Notes: generated from the sequence alone by a model not told the origin. A stretch of 25,314 bases of DNA from Promethearchaeota archaeon (GCA_030620005.1 JAUXAJ010000035.1:1-25314); one strand, 5' to 3'; shown: positions 14,475 through 22,265, numbered from the stretch's first letter. A program made the numbers and translations.

Positions 14475-15761
14475 TTAGAGACTTTTGAAAAATTTTCTTA
14501 AACCCCTTGACATTATAAAGTTTTGGATTTGCCTGCTTCCACCAATTATTTCTTGAATCCTTGAAATGTTCAATAAGTCGTGCATCAACGTGTTATCGGA
14601 AAGACCAGCACCACCCATCAAATTTGCAGCTTCGTAGCAAGTGTCTTTGGAAAGTAGCGCGCAACTGTATTTGTATTGACTTGCTGCCGGAACCATCGCT
14701 TGAGAAATATGATCGGGCAACTTTCCTCCGTATTTTTTCATCTTTTCGTCATAAATTTCGCAGAATTTCAATATTCCATGTATAAGATGGGTTGCTCTCG
14801 CCCAAAGATCGGTTAAAAGAAATCCAACGCCTTGAAAAAACAAGATTTCCTTGTCGAATTGCCTTCTCATGTTGGCGTATATTACTGCGTGAGCAATTGA
14901 GGACCAACATTCGCTTATTCCCCTCAAAGCAATGGCTATTCTCTCTGGAATTAAACCTTCAAAAAGGTGGTCCCGCCCCTTCCCTACGCCTCCTAACACG
15001 TAATCTTTTGGAACGCGTAAATTAGTTAATTTCTCTCTTCCAAGGTAAAGCTTGGGCACCCACGGAATTCCTACTCTTTTACAACTCCATCCTTCCCACG
15101 ACGTATTGATTAAAAATTGAGCCATCGTGTTTCCATTGTTTTGTTCTGCTGTTGCATAAGCTACCGCCCATTTTGACCTTGGAGCGTTCGTTTGATATAT
15201 TTTTTCACCATTAAGAAGAAAGCTGCCGTCTTCTTGTTCTTCGCAAGTAGTAAGTTGATGCACTGCGTCTGAACCCCTTTCGGGTTCTGTAATCATGAGA
15301 CATCCGGGCGTTTTACCAGTGACTAGTTCCTTCAGCGCTTCTAATCTTACTGGAATATTTTCGTGGTGCTCGTAAATTGGATTTATGCATATTACCGTTG
15401 CTCCGAAGCTCATGGCAAACTGAGGGTCAAAAAAGGTAAGGGCTAACGTCCTCATCAAGTCCATTGCTAGCCCTGTTTCTTCGTAATTCAAGTCTATGCA
15501 TTTAAATGCGTGTTGTCGCGTTATATAACCTTGTTCTCCGAATTTTGGAGTCCAATCGTAAATATCCTCGTCAGGTCCATGAGTAATTTTGTTTTCCTTT
15601 TCGAACTTCACGCAAAAATTTTGGACTTGCTCAAGAAATTTGAAATTATCGTCAGACAAAATAAATCTCAAATTTTCGTTCAAGAAAGTGTATCGGTTTT
15701 CAAGACTTAATTTTTCGAGAATTGAATCGTCTATCGCTTGAGTAATGAATTTTTTTGACAT
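14475..15761 (-). CDS. Acyl-CoA dehydrogenase
   Basis: This 428-residue FAD enzyme introduces a trans-2 double bond into an acyl-CoA, passing electrons to ETF or a related carrier. The domains in order are an N-terminal helical domain, a middle beta domain with the flavin-binding MITEPERGSDAVHQL (156-170) and LLNGEKIYQTNAP (182-194), and a C-terminal helical domain with RRQFDKEILFFQGV (299-312) and NLMGGAGLSDNTLMHDLLNISR (380-401). The classical catalytic Glu of medium-chain enzymes, in the EGT motif, is replaced: the site reads GGS (407-409). A Glu is present at E273 in IPERIAIA, the position used by isovaleryl- and long-chain acyl-CoA dehydrogenases. This points to a branched or unusual acyl substrate but is inference. 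No ETF genes are in the window. Confidence 0.92.
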   Translation of the reverse strand: MSKKFITQAIDDSILEKLSLENRYTFLNENLRFILSDDNFKFLEQVQNFCVKFEKENKITHGPDEDIYDWTPKFGEQGYITRQHAFKCIDLNYEETGLAMDLMRTLALTFFDPQFAMSFGATVICINPIYEHHENIPVRLEALKELVTGKTPGCLMITEPERGSDAVHQLTTCEEQEDGSFLLNGEKIYQTNAPRSKWAVAYATAEQNNGNTMAQFLINTSWEGWSCKRVGIPWVPKLYLGREKLTNLRVPKDYVLGGVGKGRDHLFEGLIPERIAIALRGISECWSSIAHAVIYANMRRQFDKEILFFQGVGFLLTDLWARATHLIHGILKFCEIYDEKMKKYGGKLPDHISQAMVPAASQYKYSCALLSKDTCYEAANLMGGAGLSDNTLMHDLLNISRIQEIIGGSRQIQNFIMSRGLRKFFKSL

Positions 15762-15870
15762 GTTAAAAAACCATTTTGGATAAATAGAATTTATAATATC
15801 ATAAAAAAAGCTAGTTGACTTTTTAATTTTGTTTTAACTTTTCTTTCAAATAAGTTTTTATTTATTCAAC

Positions 15871-16113
15871 TTAACTTAAGAAATTTTTCATCTTAAGTCG
15901 GTACTTCTCAAATTCTTCCCTCCCTTTTTCAGATAGACTAAGCATTGTATGGGGTTTTTTCCCGACAAACTCTTTTTTAACAGTAACATAGCCAGCATCT
16001 TCAAGCTTGCTGACATGCGACGAGAGATTGCCCCAACTCATTTTGGGTTCAGTTTGATTTATCAAGAAAATATAATCCGCACTTTCAAGAACGTATAGAT
16101 AAGACAGGATCAT
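15871..16113 (-). CDS. Winged-helix transcriptional regulator (ArsR/MarR-like, HTH_34 type), start uncertain
   Basis: This is a small DNA-binding regulator. The recognition helix region MSWGNLSSHVSKLEDAGYV and the wing VKKEFVGKKPHTMLSLSEKG match the HTH_34-type winged helix. From the ATG at 16113 the product has 80 residues, but this start cuts off the first helix. In the same frame, codons upstream encode IDKVIHEPARL directly before Met, the expected beginning of the domain, and the frame stays open to a TAG at 16201-16203. No ATG, GTG or TTG occurs between. A perfect GGAGGT (16203-16208) stands 5 nt before an AAG codon (16195-16197) that would start a 108-residue protein if it were ATG. It is the last gene of a three-gene minus-strand cassette and may regulate the membrane protein encoded with it. 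Confidence 0.75.
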   Translation of the reverse strand: MILSYLYVLESADYIFLINQTEPKMSWGNLSSHVSKLEDAGYVTVKKEFVGKKPHTMLSLSEKGREEFEKYRLKMKNFLS

Positions 16114-16186
16114 TAATCGAGCCGGCTCGTGAATTACCTTATCTATTTTTATAATGGACGAAAATTCGTCGTTCTCCTTTTTTTTT

Positions 16187-16354
16187 TTAGTCGCCTTTAT
16201 CTACCTCCATCTCTGGGATTTCTTTAGGTAATGGATGGTTTCGTAAAATTCGGATTAGATAGGATAACCCCATTGCAGCAATGGTAATTTCGAAATAGGA
16301 TCTAAAAATATTCTTTTCAAGCCCTTCCAAGTTCCCACCGATGTTCTTACCCAT
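16187..16354 (-). CDS. Small hypothetical protein (55 residues)
   Basis: This small gene lies between the membrane protein and the winged-helix regulator. The ATG at 16352-16354 comes 3 nt after the TAA of the gene before it, and the frame runs 55 codons to TAA at 16187-16189, so it looks translationally coupled. The product has a polar start (MGKNIGGNLEGLEKN), a hydrophobic centre (ITIAAMGLSYLIRIL, about 23-37) that could be a short membrane or amphipathic helix, and an acidic Pro-rich tail. No family is recognised. Its last codons contain the GGAGGT that would serve as ribosome binding site for the regulator. Confidence 0.65.
   Translation of the reverse strand: MGKNIGGNLEGLEKNIFRSYFEITIAAMGLSYLIRILRNHPLPKEIPEMEVDKGD
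16203..16208 (-). promoter_or_regulatory. Strong Shine-Dalgarno sequence (GGAGGT) before the winged-helix gene
   Basis: On the minus strand GGAGGT ends 5 nt before the AAG at 16197-16195, in frame with the winged-helix domain. It sits inside the last codons of the 55-residue gene, a typical overlap arrangement. It suggests the regulator's true start is here rather than at 16113, although no standard start codon is present. Confidence 0.5.
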
Positions 16355-16357
16355 TTT

Positions 16358-16993
16358 TTACATCAACTCCTCGCTTAATAGAGGATATTTCTTGAAAAAT
16401 CGAACCAATGACACGATACCAATGATTAATATAATTATACTCACGAGACTCACGGAGTAAAAAAGAGCCATATTTAAATCCATGAAATGGAGAAATATAT
16501 AAATCAGTATCTCTGTAAAACCATATAAAAGTCCATATAAGTAAAAACGATTGAATTTCAAGAAAATACCGAGGACGAAAAAAGGTATTGATTTTAATAA
16601 GAAACCAATTAAATGAAGATCTAATTCATGTTCAAGGTCAAAAGGAATGAAATCGAAAAGGATTAAAATTGTGAAAATAAATGAGATAACTACACAAATG
16701 GTCATGACCACGTTAAACTTTCTAATTTTAGCTTTCCGCTTTGCCGTGAATTTTACGACGCCTATTCGAGGAGTCGTAATGTATTTCTTGCCAAGATAAT
16801 ATATTATAACTCCCACGCTAACGATCAAAAATGAAAATATATAACTCAAAATAATGGACACAGAAATTCTAAATATGTTATTAAAAGACATTCCCAAAAA
16901 TAAAACGCCCAACATTATATCAGTAAAACCATCTTCATATAAAGTTAATAAAGCTTTTTTCTCGAGTTTTTTCAAATCTTTGTCTTTTATCAT
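16358..16993 (-). CDS. Multi-pass membrane protein of unknown function
   Basis: This 211-residue protein begins with a charged stretch (MIKDKDLKKLEKKALLTLYEDG), followed by about six hydrophobic segments at roughly 25-45, 47-67, 90-112, 125-142, 146-167 and 172-200. The motif YEDGFTDIMLG before the first helix recalls a family of small bacterial and archaeal membrane proteins that are often encoded beside winged-helix regulators. I cannot name a function. There is no signal peptide, transporter signature or enzymatic motif. The gene leads a cassette with the 55-residue protein and the regulator. A TATA-like TTTTTTATAAAG on the minus strand near 17095 could be its promoter, with a long leader of about 75-80 nt. 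Confidence 0.75.
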   Translation of the reverse strand: MIKDKDLKKLEKKALLTLYEDGFTDIMLGVLFLGMSFNNIFRISVSIILSYIFSFLIVSVGVIIYYLGKKYITTPRIGVVKFTAKRKAKIRKFNVVMTICVVISFIFTILILFDFIPFDLEHELDLHLIGFLLKSIPFFVLGIFLKFNRFYLYGLLYGFTEILIYIFLHFMDLNMALFYSVSLVSIIILIIGIVSLVRFFKKYPLLSEELM

Positions 16994-17119
16994 GTTTTAT
17001 ATCATCTTTTCCCTTTACCTTATCAATTTTTTTTTTTACCTAAATGATACTATCCTTGTAATTTACCTTCTCTAATCTTATTTCTTGGAACTTTATAAAA
17101 AATTTTACTCTATGTAATA

Positions 17120-17178
17120 TATAACTTTGTCATATTTAAAGGTTTGTATTTTTTTTTTGTTTGCCATACAAAGTTATA
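17120..17178. repeat. Perfect 11-bp inverted repeat around a 37-bp T-rich centre
   Basis: TATAACTTTGT (17120-17130) and its exact reverse complement ACAAAGTTATA (17168-17178) flank 37 bp that include a run of T (about 17150-17159). It lies in the 410-bp divergent gap (16994-17403) between the membrane-protein gene and the VapBC-like pair. It could be a regulatory hairpin, a paired operator, or a trace of a small mobile element. No target-site duplication is evident. The rest of this gap is AT-rich promoter-like DNA with one palindrome and no gene. Confidence 0.5.
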
Positions 17179-17287
17179 ATTATAATACTTAATAGAATAA
17201 ATATAGCAAATTGCTTACTGATAAACAACAAAATATATGGGATAATTAGCTAGAACTGTGATAATTTTGCAGGAATTACTTCTCAAC

Positions 17288-17301
17288 GAATCATATGATT
17301 C
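17288..17301. promoter_or_regulatory. Perfect 14-bp palindrome upstream of the VapBC-like pair
   Basis: GAATCATATGATTC is fully self-complementary and lies about 100 nt before the antitoxin start at 17404. VapB-type antitoxins repress their own operon by binding short palindromes, so this is a candidate operator. The distance is longer than usual, and a second copy is not seen. Confidence 0.4.
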
Positions 17302-17403
17302 ATCATAATGCTTCTTTTTTTTCCTCAAAAGATATTAATTTGAATGATATCTATTAATTAATTAAATAATAAAATAATTAATATATTAATTTATGATTAA
17401 AAA

Positions 17404-17655
17404 ATGACTTTTACTACCATATCTATTAAAGAACAGACTAAAAAAGAATTAAAAAAATTACAAGAAATGTACGATGCTAAATCGATGGATGAATTAATAA
17501 AAGAGCTAATCATTCAAGCAAAGAAAAAGTATATTAACGAATTTAGTAAAGATTTTAAAGTCAGATTAAAAGAAAAGGGTTTAACTTTAGAAGAGATAAT
17601 AAAATCCGGAGAAGAAATAAGAAAAGAAATCTTGAAAGAAAGAGGCATGATGTAA
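17404..17655 (+). CDS. VapB-like antitoxin (ribbon-helix-helix type)
   Basis: This 83-residue, highly charged protein starts with the short beta strand TFTTISIKEQTKKELKKLQ and a helix MDELIKELIIQAKKK, the ribbon-helix-helix layout of VapB-like antitoxins. The C-terminal half is a long charged helix that would wrap the toxin. It is followed after 10 nt by the PIN-domain gene, the standard antitoxin-toxin order. There is no clear Shine-Dalgarno before the ATG, and AT-rich TATA-like sequence sits 15-25 nt upstream, so the mRNA may be leaderless. Confidence 0.75.
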   Translation: MTFTTISIKEQTKKELKKLQEMYDAKSMDELIKELIIQAKKKYINEFSKDFKVRLKEKGLTLEEIIKSGEEIRKEILKERGMM

Positions 17656-17665
17656 TTCAGAAAAA

Positions 17666-18115
17666 ATGATACCTATAGTAATAGGTTCGAACATTTTATT
17701 CTCAGCGATATATAATGAAGAAGGTCTTGAGAGGGAAATCTTAGAGCTATCAATAGAAAAAGAAGAACTTCAATTATTTGCACCTGATATATTTTGGGAG
17801 GAGTTACGAAGAAATTTAGCTAAAAAATTGGATTATTCTAAGGAAGTTGTAGAAGAGTTGATTTCAAAATTCAATATTTTAGAAATTCCTCAAGATAAAT
17901 ACGAAGACTTTAGAGAAAAAGCAAGGTTATTAATTCAACATGAAGAAGATGTTCCTTTTATTGCAACTTCTTTATTCCTTAATTGTCCAATTTGGTCTGG
18001 AAATGAAAAATATTTTAAGCCCTTAGAGAATTCAAAAGAGATAATCTGGTTTACCTCAAGAAAACTAATGACATATTTAAAAGAAAAAGAGTTAATTACA
18101 GATCTTAAAATGTAA
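17666..18115 (+). CDS. PIN-domain protein (VapC-like) with altered active-site residues
   Basis: This 149-residue PIN-fold protein is encoded directly after a VapB-like antitoxin and is expected to be the toxin, an RNase. The fold is recognisable from the first strand IVIGSNILFSAIY (4-16), the FAPDIFWEELRRN helix (38-50), the EEDVPFIATSLFLNCPIWSGNEKYF region (93-117) and the overall length. Two of the four acidic residues that bind Mg are missing. The first Asp (usual D-x-N) is Gly7, with codon GGT, one transition from Asp GAT. The Asp usually found after the W-S/T-G motif is Asn113. The candidates E45 or E46 and D95 remain. The protein may be a weakened or inactive nuclease, or a divergent subfamily with a different metal site. 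Confidence 0.78.
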   Translation: MIPIVIGSNILFSAIYNEEGLEREILELSIEKEELQLFAPDIFWEELRRNLAKKLDYSKEVVEELISKFNILEIPQDKYEDFREKARLLIQHEEDVPFIATSLFLNCPIWSGNEKYFKPLENSKEIIWFTSRKLMTYLKEKELITDLKM

Positions 18116-18164
18116 ATGAAAAACAAAAATACACTTCTAACTAGAAATTCCTTTACAAACTATT

Positions 18165-18941
18165 TTATATATTTTCACGAAGAAAATTCCAGATAACATT
18201 ATTAACCTTATCTGGCGCTTCAATCGTTAATCCATGACCTAATGCTTGAAGAGTTTCCACTTTTGAATTTGAAATTCTGTCATTCATTAATTCTACCATT
18301 CCTGGAATCGCCATACGATCCTTAGATCCTGAAATAATTAAGGTAGGTTGAATAATTTTGTGTAGGGATTCACAAATGTTAAAATTTCTTAATGCTTCAT
18401 TTTGATTGATATAATCCTGATGAGTAGGAGGATCATCGGTGTGGGCAATGAAGTTTATATCTTTCTTGATAAAATCAAATAATTCTCTGTCCTCTGATAA
18501 TTTTTTTCTAAATGCTCTCGAATACAAGTTTGGAAATACAAATTCAACTCTCTTATCCAAATCTAATTCCATTAACTGCTGATAAAAAAGAAGATTTTGA
18601 TCACATGTTTTTGATGAATATTGACACATTGTAGCGCACAATATTAGCGTTTTTACCATATCTGGATGCTTTAAAGTAAATTTTTGAGCAATCATCCCTC
18701 CCATGCTTATTCCACATAAGTGAACAGCCTTTTCTATTCCAAGATGGTCAAGTAAATACTTTAAATCTTTCACAAACATATCCATTGTATAGGGATAATC
18801 TGGACGAGAACTCTTTCCTTCACCACGTTTATCGAACGCAATAACTGTCATTTTATCCTTGAAAAAATCAATTTGGTAATTCCAAGATTGTAATTTCGTA
18901 AAAGTCCCACTTATGAAAACTAGAGGCTCGCCTTGTCCCAC
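18165..18941 (-). CDS. Alpha/beta hydrolase, N-terminus probably frameshifted
   Basis: This serine hydrolase carries the nucleophile elbow G77-I-S79-M-G81, the acid in SGSKDRMAIPG and the His in ALGHGLTIEAP, so the catalytic triad is complete. The substrate is unknown; relatives include esterases, haloperoxidase-like enzymes and 3-oxoadipate enol-lactonase-like enzymes. As read, it has 258 residues and starts at a GTG (18941) in the middle of the usual first strand. The same frame continues upstream with 17 further codons that look like the missing N-terminus, but it meets a TGA. Removing one A from the five-A run at 18986-18990 (minus strand) joins it to an ATG at 18999, giving MVIKIPIFTYNDIDINHIK followed by the present start, which is normal for the family. 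Confidence 0.85.
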   Translation of the reverse strand: MGQGEPLVFISGTFTKLQSWNYQIDFFKDKMTVIAFDKRGEGKSSRPDYPYTMDMFVKDLKYLLDHLGIEKAVHLCGISMGGMIAQKFTLKHPDMVKTLILCATMCQYSSKTCDQNLLFYQQLMELDLDKRVEFVFPNLYSRAFRKKLSEDRELFDFIKKDINFIAHTDDPPTHQDYINQNEALRNFNICESLHKIIQPTLIISGSKDRMAIPGMVELMNDRISNSKVETLQALGHGLTIEAPDKVNNVIWNFLRENI

Positions 18942-19309
18942 CTTTATATGATTAATATCAATATCATTATATGTAAAAATAGGAATTTTTAATCACCATT
19001 GCTTTTAAGGGTTGATTTCTAAATTTTGAATTTAAATGATAAATATTTTAAATATAACAATCTTAAATAAATTTTTCACGCCTATTCTACTTAAATAAAT
19101 GATTAGGAATTTCTTTTTTGTTAGATGACGCTTGATTGAAATCTCCTATATTGTTTCTTTTTTTTTAAACCAACTTATTGAAATGATAGATAACATTAAC
19201 TTTATTGCAAAAGATACAAAAATTACCCAAAGAATGCGTTTAATACTAACTTGTGATATTAAAAAAGTGACTGATTAATATTTTTTCATTCATAAAATTT
19301 AAAAAATTC
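18942..19309. other. Intergenic region (368 bp)
   Basis: The first 58 bases hold the displaced 5' end of the hydrolase gene. On the minus strand TTATATTTAAAATATTTATC (about 19034-19053) is TATA-like and could be the hydrolase promoter. Beyond that I see only AT-rich sequence, T-runs near 19160 that could terminate nothing obvious, and a 31-codon plus-strand ORF with no support. Confidence 0.4.
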
Positions 19310-20890
19310 CTATTTTTTATTTAAATCCTCCTTACCTGAGATATAAAATCCACTATCAGCTATATCGTTTGGATCAAATGCTTTCTTAATTTTTTGGAGC
19401 CAGATATGGTAATTACACGTTTCAGGTCCGAAAATTTTATGCATGCGCGTTCCTTCGACGAAAAATGGGACACCAAGATGTTGAAACAAATCTAATTGAT
19501 TATTCGCTTCCAAATATTCTGCCATTCCCTTAACACTATGCTCATCTGTTTGATCGAACATTGTAGGGGATTCCATATGATAGTAATGCCCGGATTCGTA
19601 GGATGTCATCCACACACCTTTCCCAAAATCGTTGCCAATTGCTCCTGTTTTAATATATTTCATCTTTACCGGTATATTCATTTTTGTGCTAAGAAGACAT
19701 GATGCTGCTGTATCCGATCCTCCTTTAGAAGACTGAAAACTTCCGGTCGTAATGAAGCCATGTAACCCCAAATTAGAACGTAAAGCCTCAGCAAAAAACA
19801 CAGGTTCAGGAGTGTATGATTTTCCAATGATATCTTTTATTTTTAATTCTTGCATCAAATAATCCATTACTTTTTGTTTGTAATTAAATTCAGGTCTCGT
19901 GCGAGCGGCAATTATTATGACTATTGGAACTTTCAAATTCGCAAGTCCGGCTTTGCTTAGTAACCCTTCTAAAGAATTGGAAAATATCGCCGCTATAGCT
20001 GGTTCAGATAAGTGACTACACATGAAAGATATTTCTTCTTCTTCGACCCTTAACATGACTTCTTCCAGATATTCATAAGTTCCACAATCCATAATATGAA
20101 GTTTCAAATAGTTAGGAATTTCAAATCCATAATTGGGAGATTTTCCAGTCACATTAAATTCTGTATTACATGGATAAGGAAATAATTTTACTGCCACTTT
20201 AGTAAATACTCCAATTCCTGATTTTGCGCCGACCCAACCCCGCATGATGCCTCTTAAACTTGGCCCAGGACCATCACCATTATACCAATCAGGGTTATTA
20301 TTAAGGCCGTAAGACCCTAATCTCATGATATCTCCAGTGGGTAGCACCCATTCTACGCCTAAGACATTTCTTGCGCTATGACCAGTAGAAGGAGAAGTAA
20401 AACCTGGACCAGCCATTGATGTGGCACTCGCAAGAGGAGACACGTAGGGTCCCGCACCAGGCATGTGACAATTGAGTCCATATTTCATTATTTCGACTTG
20501 TAGTTGTGCTCCACTTATGTATGGTTCGACAACTGCGTAGAGGTTTTTTTCATCAATTTTAACAATATTATTCATCCTACGAAGATCGAGGATTATAGAA
20601 TTTTCCGTTGAAGGTTGGTTCCATGGTCCTAAACCCGTGCTTTGAGCTTTGAATTTAACATTATATTTATTACACATTTTTATTATTTTTTGGACTTCCT
20701 CTGTAGATGCAGGGAGAATTACTGCTTTAGGTACAGGAGAAAATGGAGATGTAGGTTCACCTTGCATGTAATTAAAGAGTTCCATGCACCAATTGTAAGC
20801 ATATGCGGTTGTTATTACATCACCATCATTAATATTATTTTCGCCAACAATTTCTTCAAATTCTCTGAAAATCTTTTTTTCTAAAACCAT
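19310..20890 (-). CDS. FAD-linked oxidase (GlcD/VAO-type, large form)
   Basis: This is a flavin dehydrogenase of the FAD-binding type 4 (PCMH/VAO) superfamily, 526 residues. The N-terminal FAD domain shows LPASTEEVQKIIKMCNKYNV (about 58-77), the pyrophosphate-binding region with LRRMNNIVKID, VEPYISGAQLQVEIMKYGL and WVLPTGDIMRLGS, and a Gly-rich stretch before GWVGAKSGIGVFTKVAVKLF. The C-terminal end DPNDIADSGFYI is the usual family terminus. It is longer than GlcD (about 460-500), with insertions in the cap domain. It would oxidise a hydroxy-acid or similar substrate and hand electrons to the Fe-S protein encoded just upstream. Its ATG follows directly on that gene's TAA, so the two are tightly coupled. 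The substrate is unknown. Confidence 0.88.
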   Translation of the reverse strand: MVLEKKIFREFEEIVGENNINDGDVITTAYAYNWCMELFNYMQGEPTSPFSPVPKAVILPASTEEVQKIIKMCNKYNVKFKAQSTGLGPWNQPSTENSIILDLRRMNNIVKIDEKNLYAVVEPYISGAQLQVEIMKYGLNCHMPGAGPYVSPLASATSMAGPGFTSPSTGHSARNVLGVEWVLPTGDIMRLGSYGLNNNPDWYNGDGPGPSLRGIMRGWVGAKSGIGVFTKVAVKLFPYPCNTEFNVTGKSPNYGFEIPNYLKLHIMDCGTYEYLEEVMLRVEEEEISFMCSHLSEPAIAAIFSNSLEGLLSKAGLANLKVPIVIIIAARTRPEFNYKQKVMDYLMQELKIKDIIGKSYTPEPVFFAEALRSNLGLHGFITTGSFQSSKGGSDTAASCLLSTKMNIPVKMKYIKTGAIGNDFGKGVWMTSYESGHYYHMESPTMFDQTDEHSVKGMAEYLEANNQLDLFQHLGVPFFVEGTRMHKIFGPETCNYHIWLQKIKKAFDPNDIADSGFYISGKEDLNKK

Positions 20891-22198
20891 TTAAACAACC
20901 TCCCCTACGGATTCTTTTAATTTTTCATCATCTAAACCTAATGCTATTAATAATAATTCGTTTATATCGTAATATTTTAACGTGGAACTACTTTCATGAA
21001 TAGCATCTTGAAGATTAGTGGAGCAGAAGGGACAAGAAGATGTTAAAACTTGAGCTCTTGTAACTTCAGCTTCTTCTATCCTAGTTTTTGCTGTATTGAG
21101 AGCGAATTCGGGAAATGCTGATTTTACACCTGCCCCAGCGCCACAACAATATGAATATTCTTTAATTCGTTCCATTTCAACTAGTTTTAATCCTGGAATC
21201 TTTTTAAGAAGCTCTCTGGGAGATTCATAGACGCCATATGTCCCACAACGTTTGGGTTTAGGAGGTACGTGAATAGATATCAAGGGCATCAAATTCACAA
21301 CTTTACCTTTCCATTCTTCATAAGGTTCCGCATTTCTCCCTAAATGACATGGATCATGATATGTTACAGTTAAAGGAACTTCTTTTGTTAATACTAATTG
21401 TTTATTTTCAATTAATTCGTTAAAAAATTCTACAGTGTGTTTAACTTCAAAATTATATTTACGATAAAGAGGATAATGAACTTTAAATGTATCATAGCAG
21501 CCTGCGCAACTGAAAATTACAGTTTTAATATTTTTAGCTTCAATTACATCTAAGTTCTTATTCAGAAATTCTCTAAATGTGTTAATATCACCAGTTCTAA
21601 AAACAGGGCTCCCGCAACAAAATTCATCTTTTTCTAAAATTTTAAATGGAACTCCCGCAGTATTTAATATTCTACCGGCTGCAATTGCCATTTCTTTCCG
21701 TCTGTAGGAGGAGGTGCAACCTACATAATATAATACTTTAGCATTTGGATCGAGTTCAATATCATCTGGTAACCATTCCAATCTTTTTTCGTGAGGTTCA
21801 TTATAAGGATTATTCTTCTTCTTTATAGAATCAATATATTGTTGCTGTTTAGGCATTGGGCCATATCCTAATTCAACTAACTTCTCCCTTAATTTCATTA
21901 TAATTTCTAAGGGTTCAAAATCATTCAAAAATTTACAGGAGATGTCGCAACCTCCACATTCCGTACATTTATAGACAATATCTCGTAATTCTTCAGAAGG
22001 TTTAATTTTTCCCATTTCCAAAGCAAGTGCAAGGATAATTTTACCACCCCCGCTATAGGGATGGAAATTGTACATGTCTATGGCAGGACAAATAGTAGCA
22101 TATTTTTTACTTTTAATTTGAAGCTGTGGAATCCATTTGCATATAGAGCAGCGGATACAACGCCCTATCATACGCTTATACTCCTCATCATCCATCAT
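20891..22198 (-). CDS. Fe-S oxidoreductase with CCG domains (HdrD/GlpC/GlcF-like)
   Basis: This 435-residue electron-transfer protein has two N-terminal 4Fe-4S sites and two CCG domains. The first site has C14, C17, C20 and then C37-Pro, an unusually long gap before the last ligand. The second is regular: C78, C81, C84, C88. The CCG part has YVGCTSSYR, EFCCGSPV and FSCAGC, then YHDPCHLGR, SYCCGAGAG and SSCPFC, complete for both repeats; such domains hold non-cubane clusters in heterodisulfide reductase HdrB/D. There is no membrane segment, so it is probably cytoplasmic. It sits between two FAD-linked oxidase genes on the same strand, 67 nt after the first and abutting the second. It would collect electrons from one or both flavoproteins. 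The final electron acceptor is not visible here. Confidence 0.9.
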   Translation of the reverse strand: MMDDEEYKRMIGRCIRCSICKWIPQLQIKSKKYATICPAIDMYNFHPYSGGGKIILALALEMGKIKPSEELRDIVYKCTECGGCDISCKFLNDFEPLEIIMKLREKLVELGYGPMPKQQQYIDSIKKKNNPYNEPHEKRLEWLPDDIELDPNAKVLYYVGCTSSYRRKEMAIAAGRILNTAGVPFKILEKDEFCCGSPVFRTGDINTFREFLNKNLDVIEAKNIKTVIFSCAGCYDTFKVHYPLYRKYNFEVKHTVEFFNELIENKQLVLTKEVPLTVTYHDPCHLGRNAEPYEEWKGKVVNLMPLISIHVPPKPKRCGTYGVYESPRELLKKIPGLKLVEMERIKEYSYCCGAGAGVKSAFPEFALNTAKTRIEEAEVTRAQVLTSSCPFCSTNLQDAIHESSSTLKYYDINELLLIALGLDDEKLKESVGEVV

Positions 22199-22265
22199 AT
22201 CTTAACCACCTTTGTATATCTTAAAATCTTGAATTTTTATAGATTAGTTGAAATAAATATGGTAC

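Noticed and set aside
17120..17178. Insertion sequence or complete MITE
   Set aside because: Only one inverted repeat pair, no flanking target duplication and no transposase in the window.
19183..19278. 31-codon plus-strand ORF in the gap before the FAD oxidase gene
   Set aside because: Very short, no ribosome binding site, no recognisable sequence; expected by chance in AT-rich DNA.
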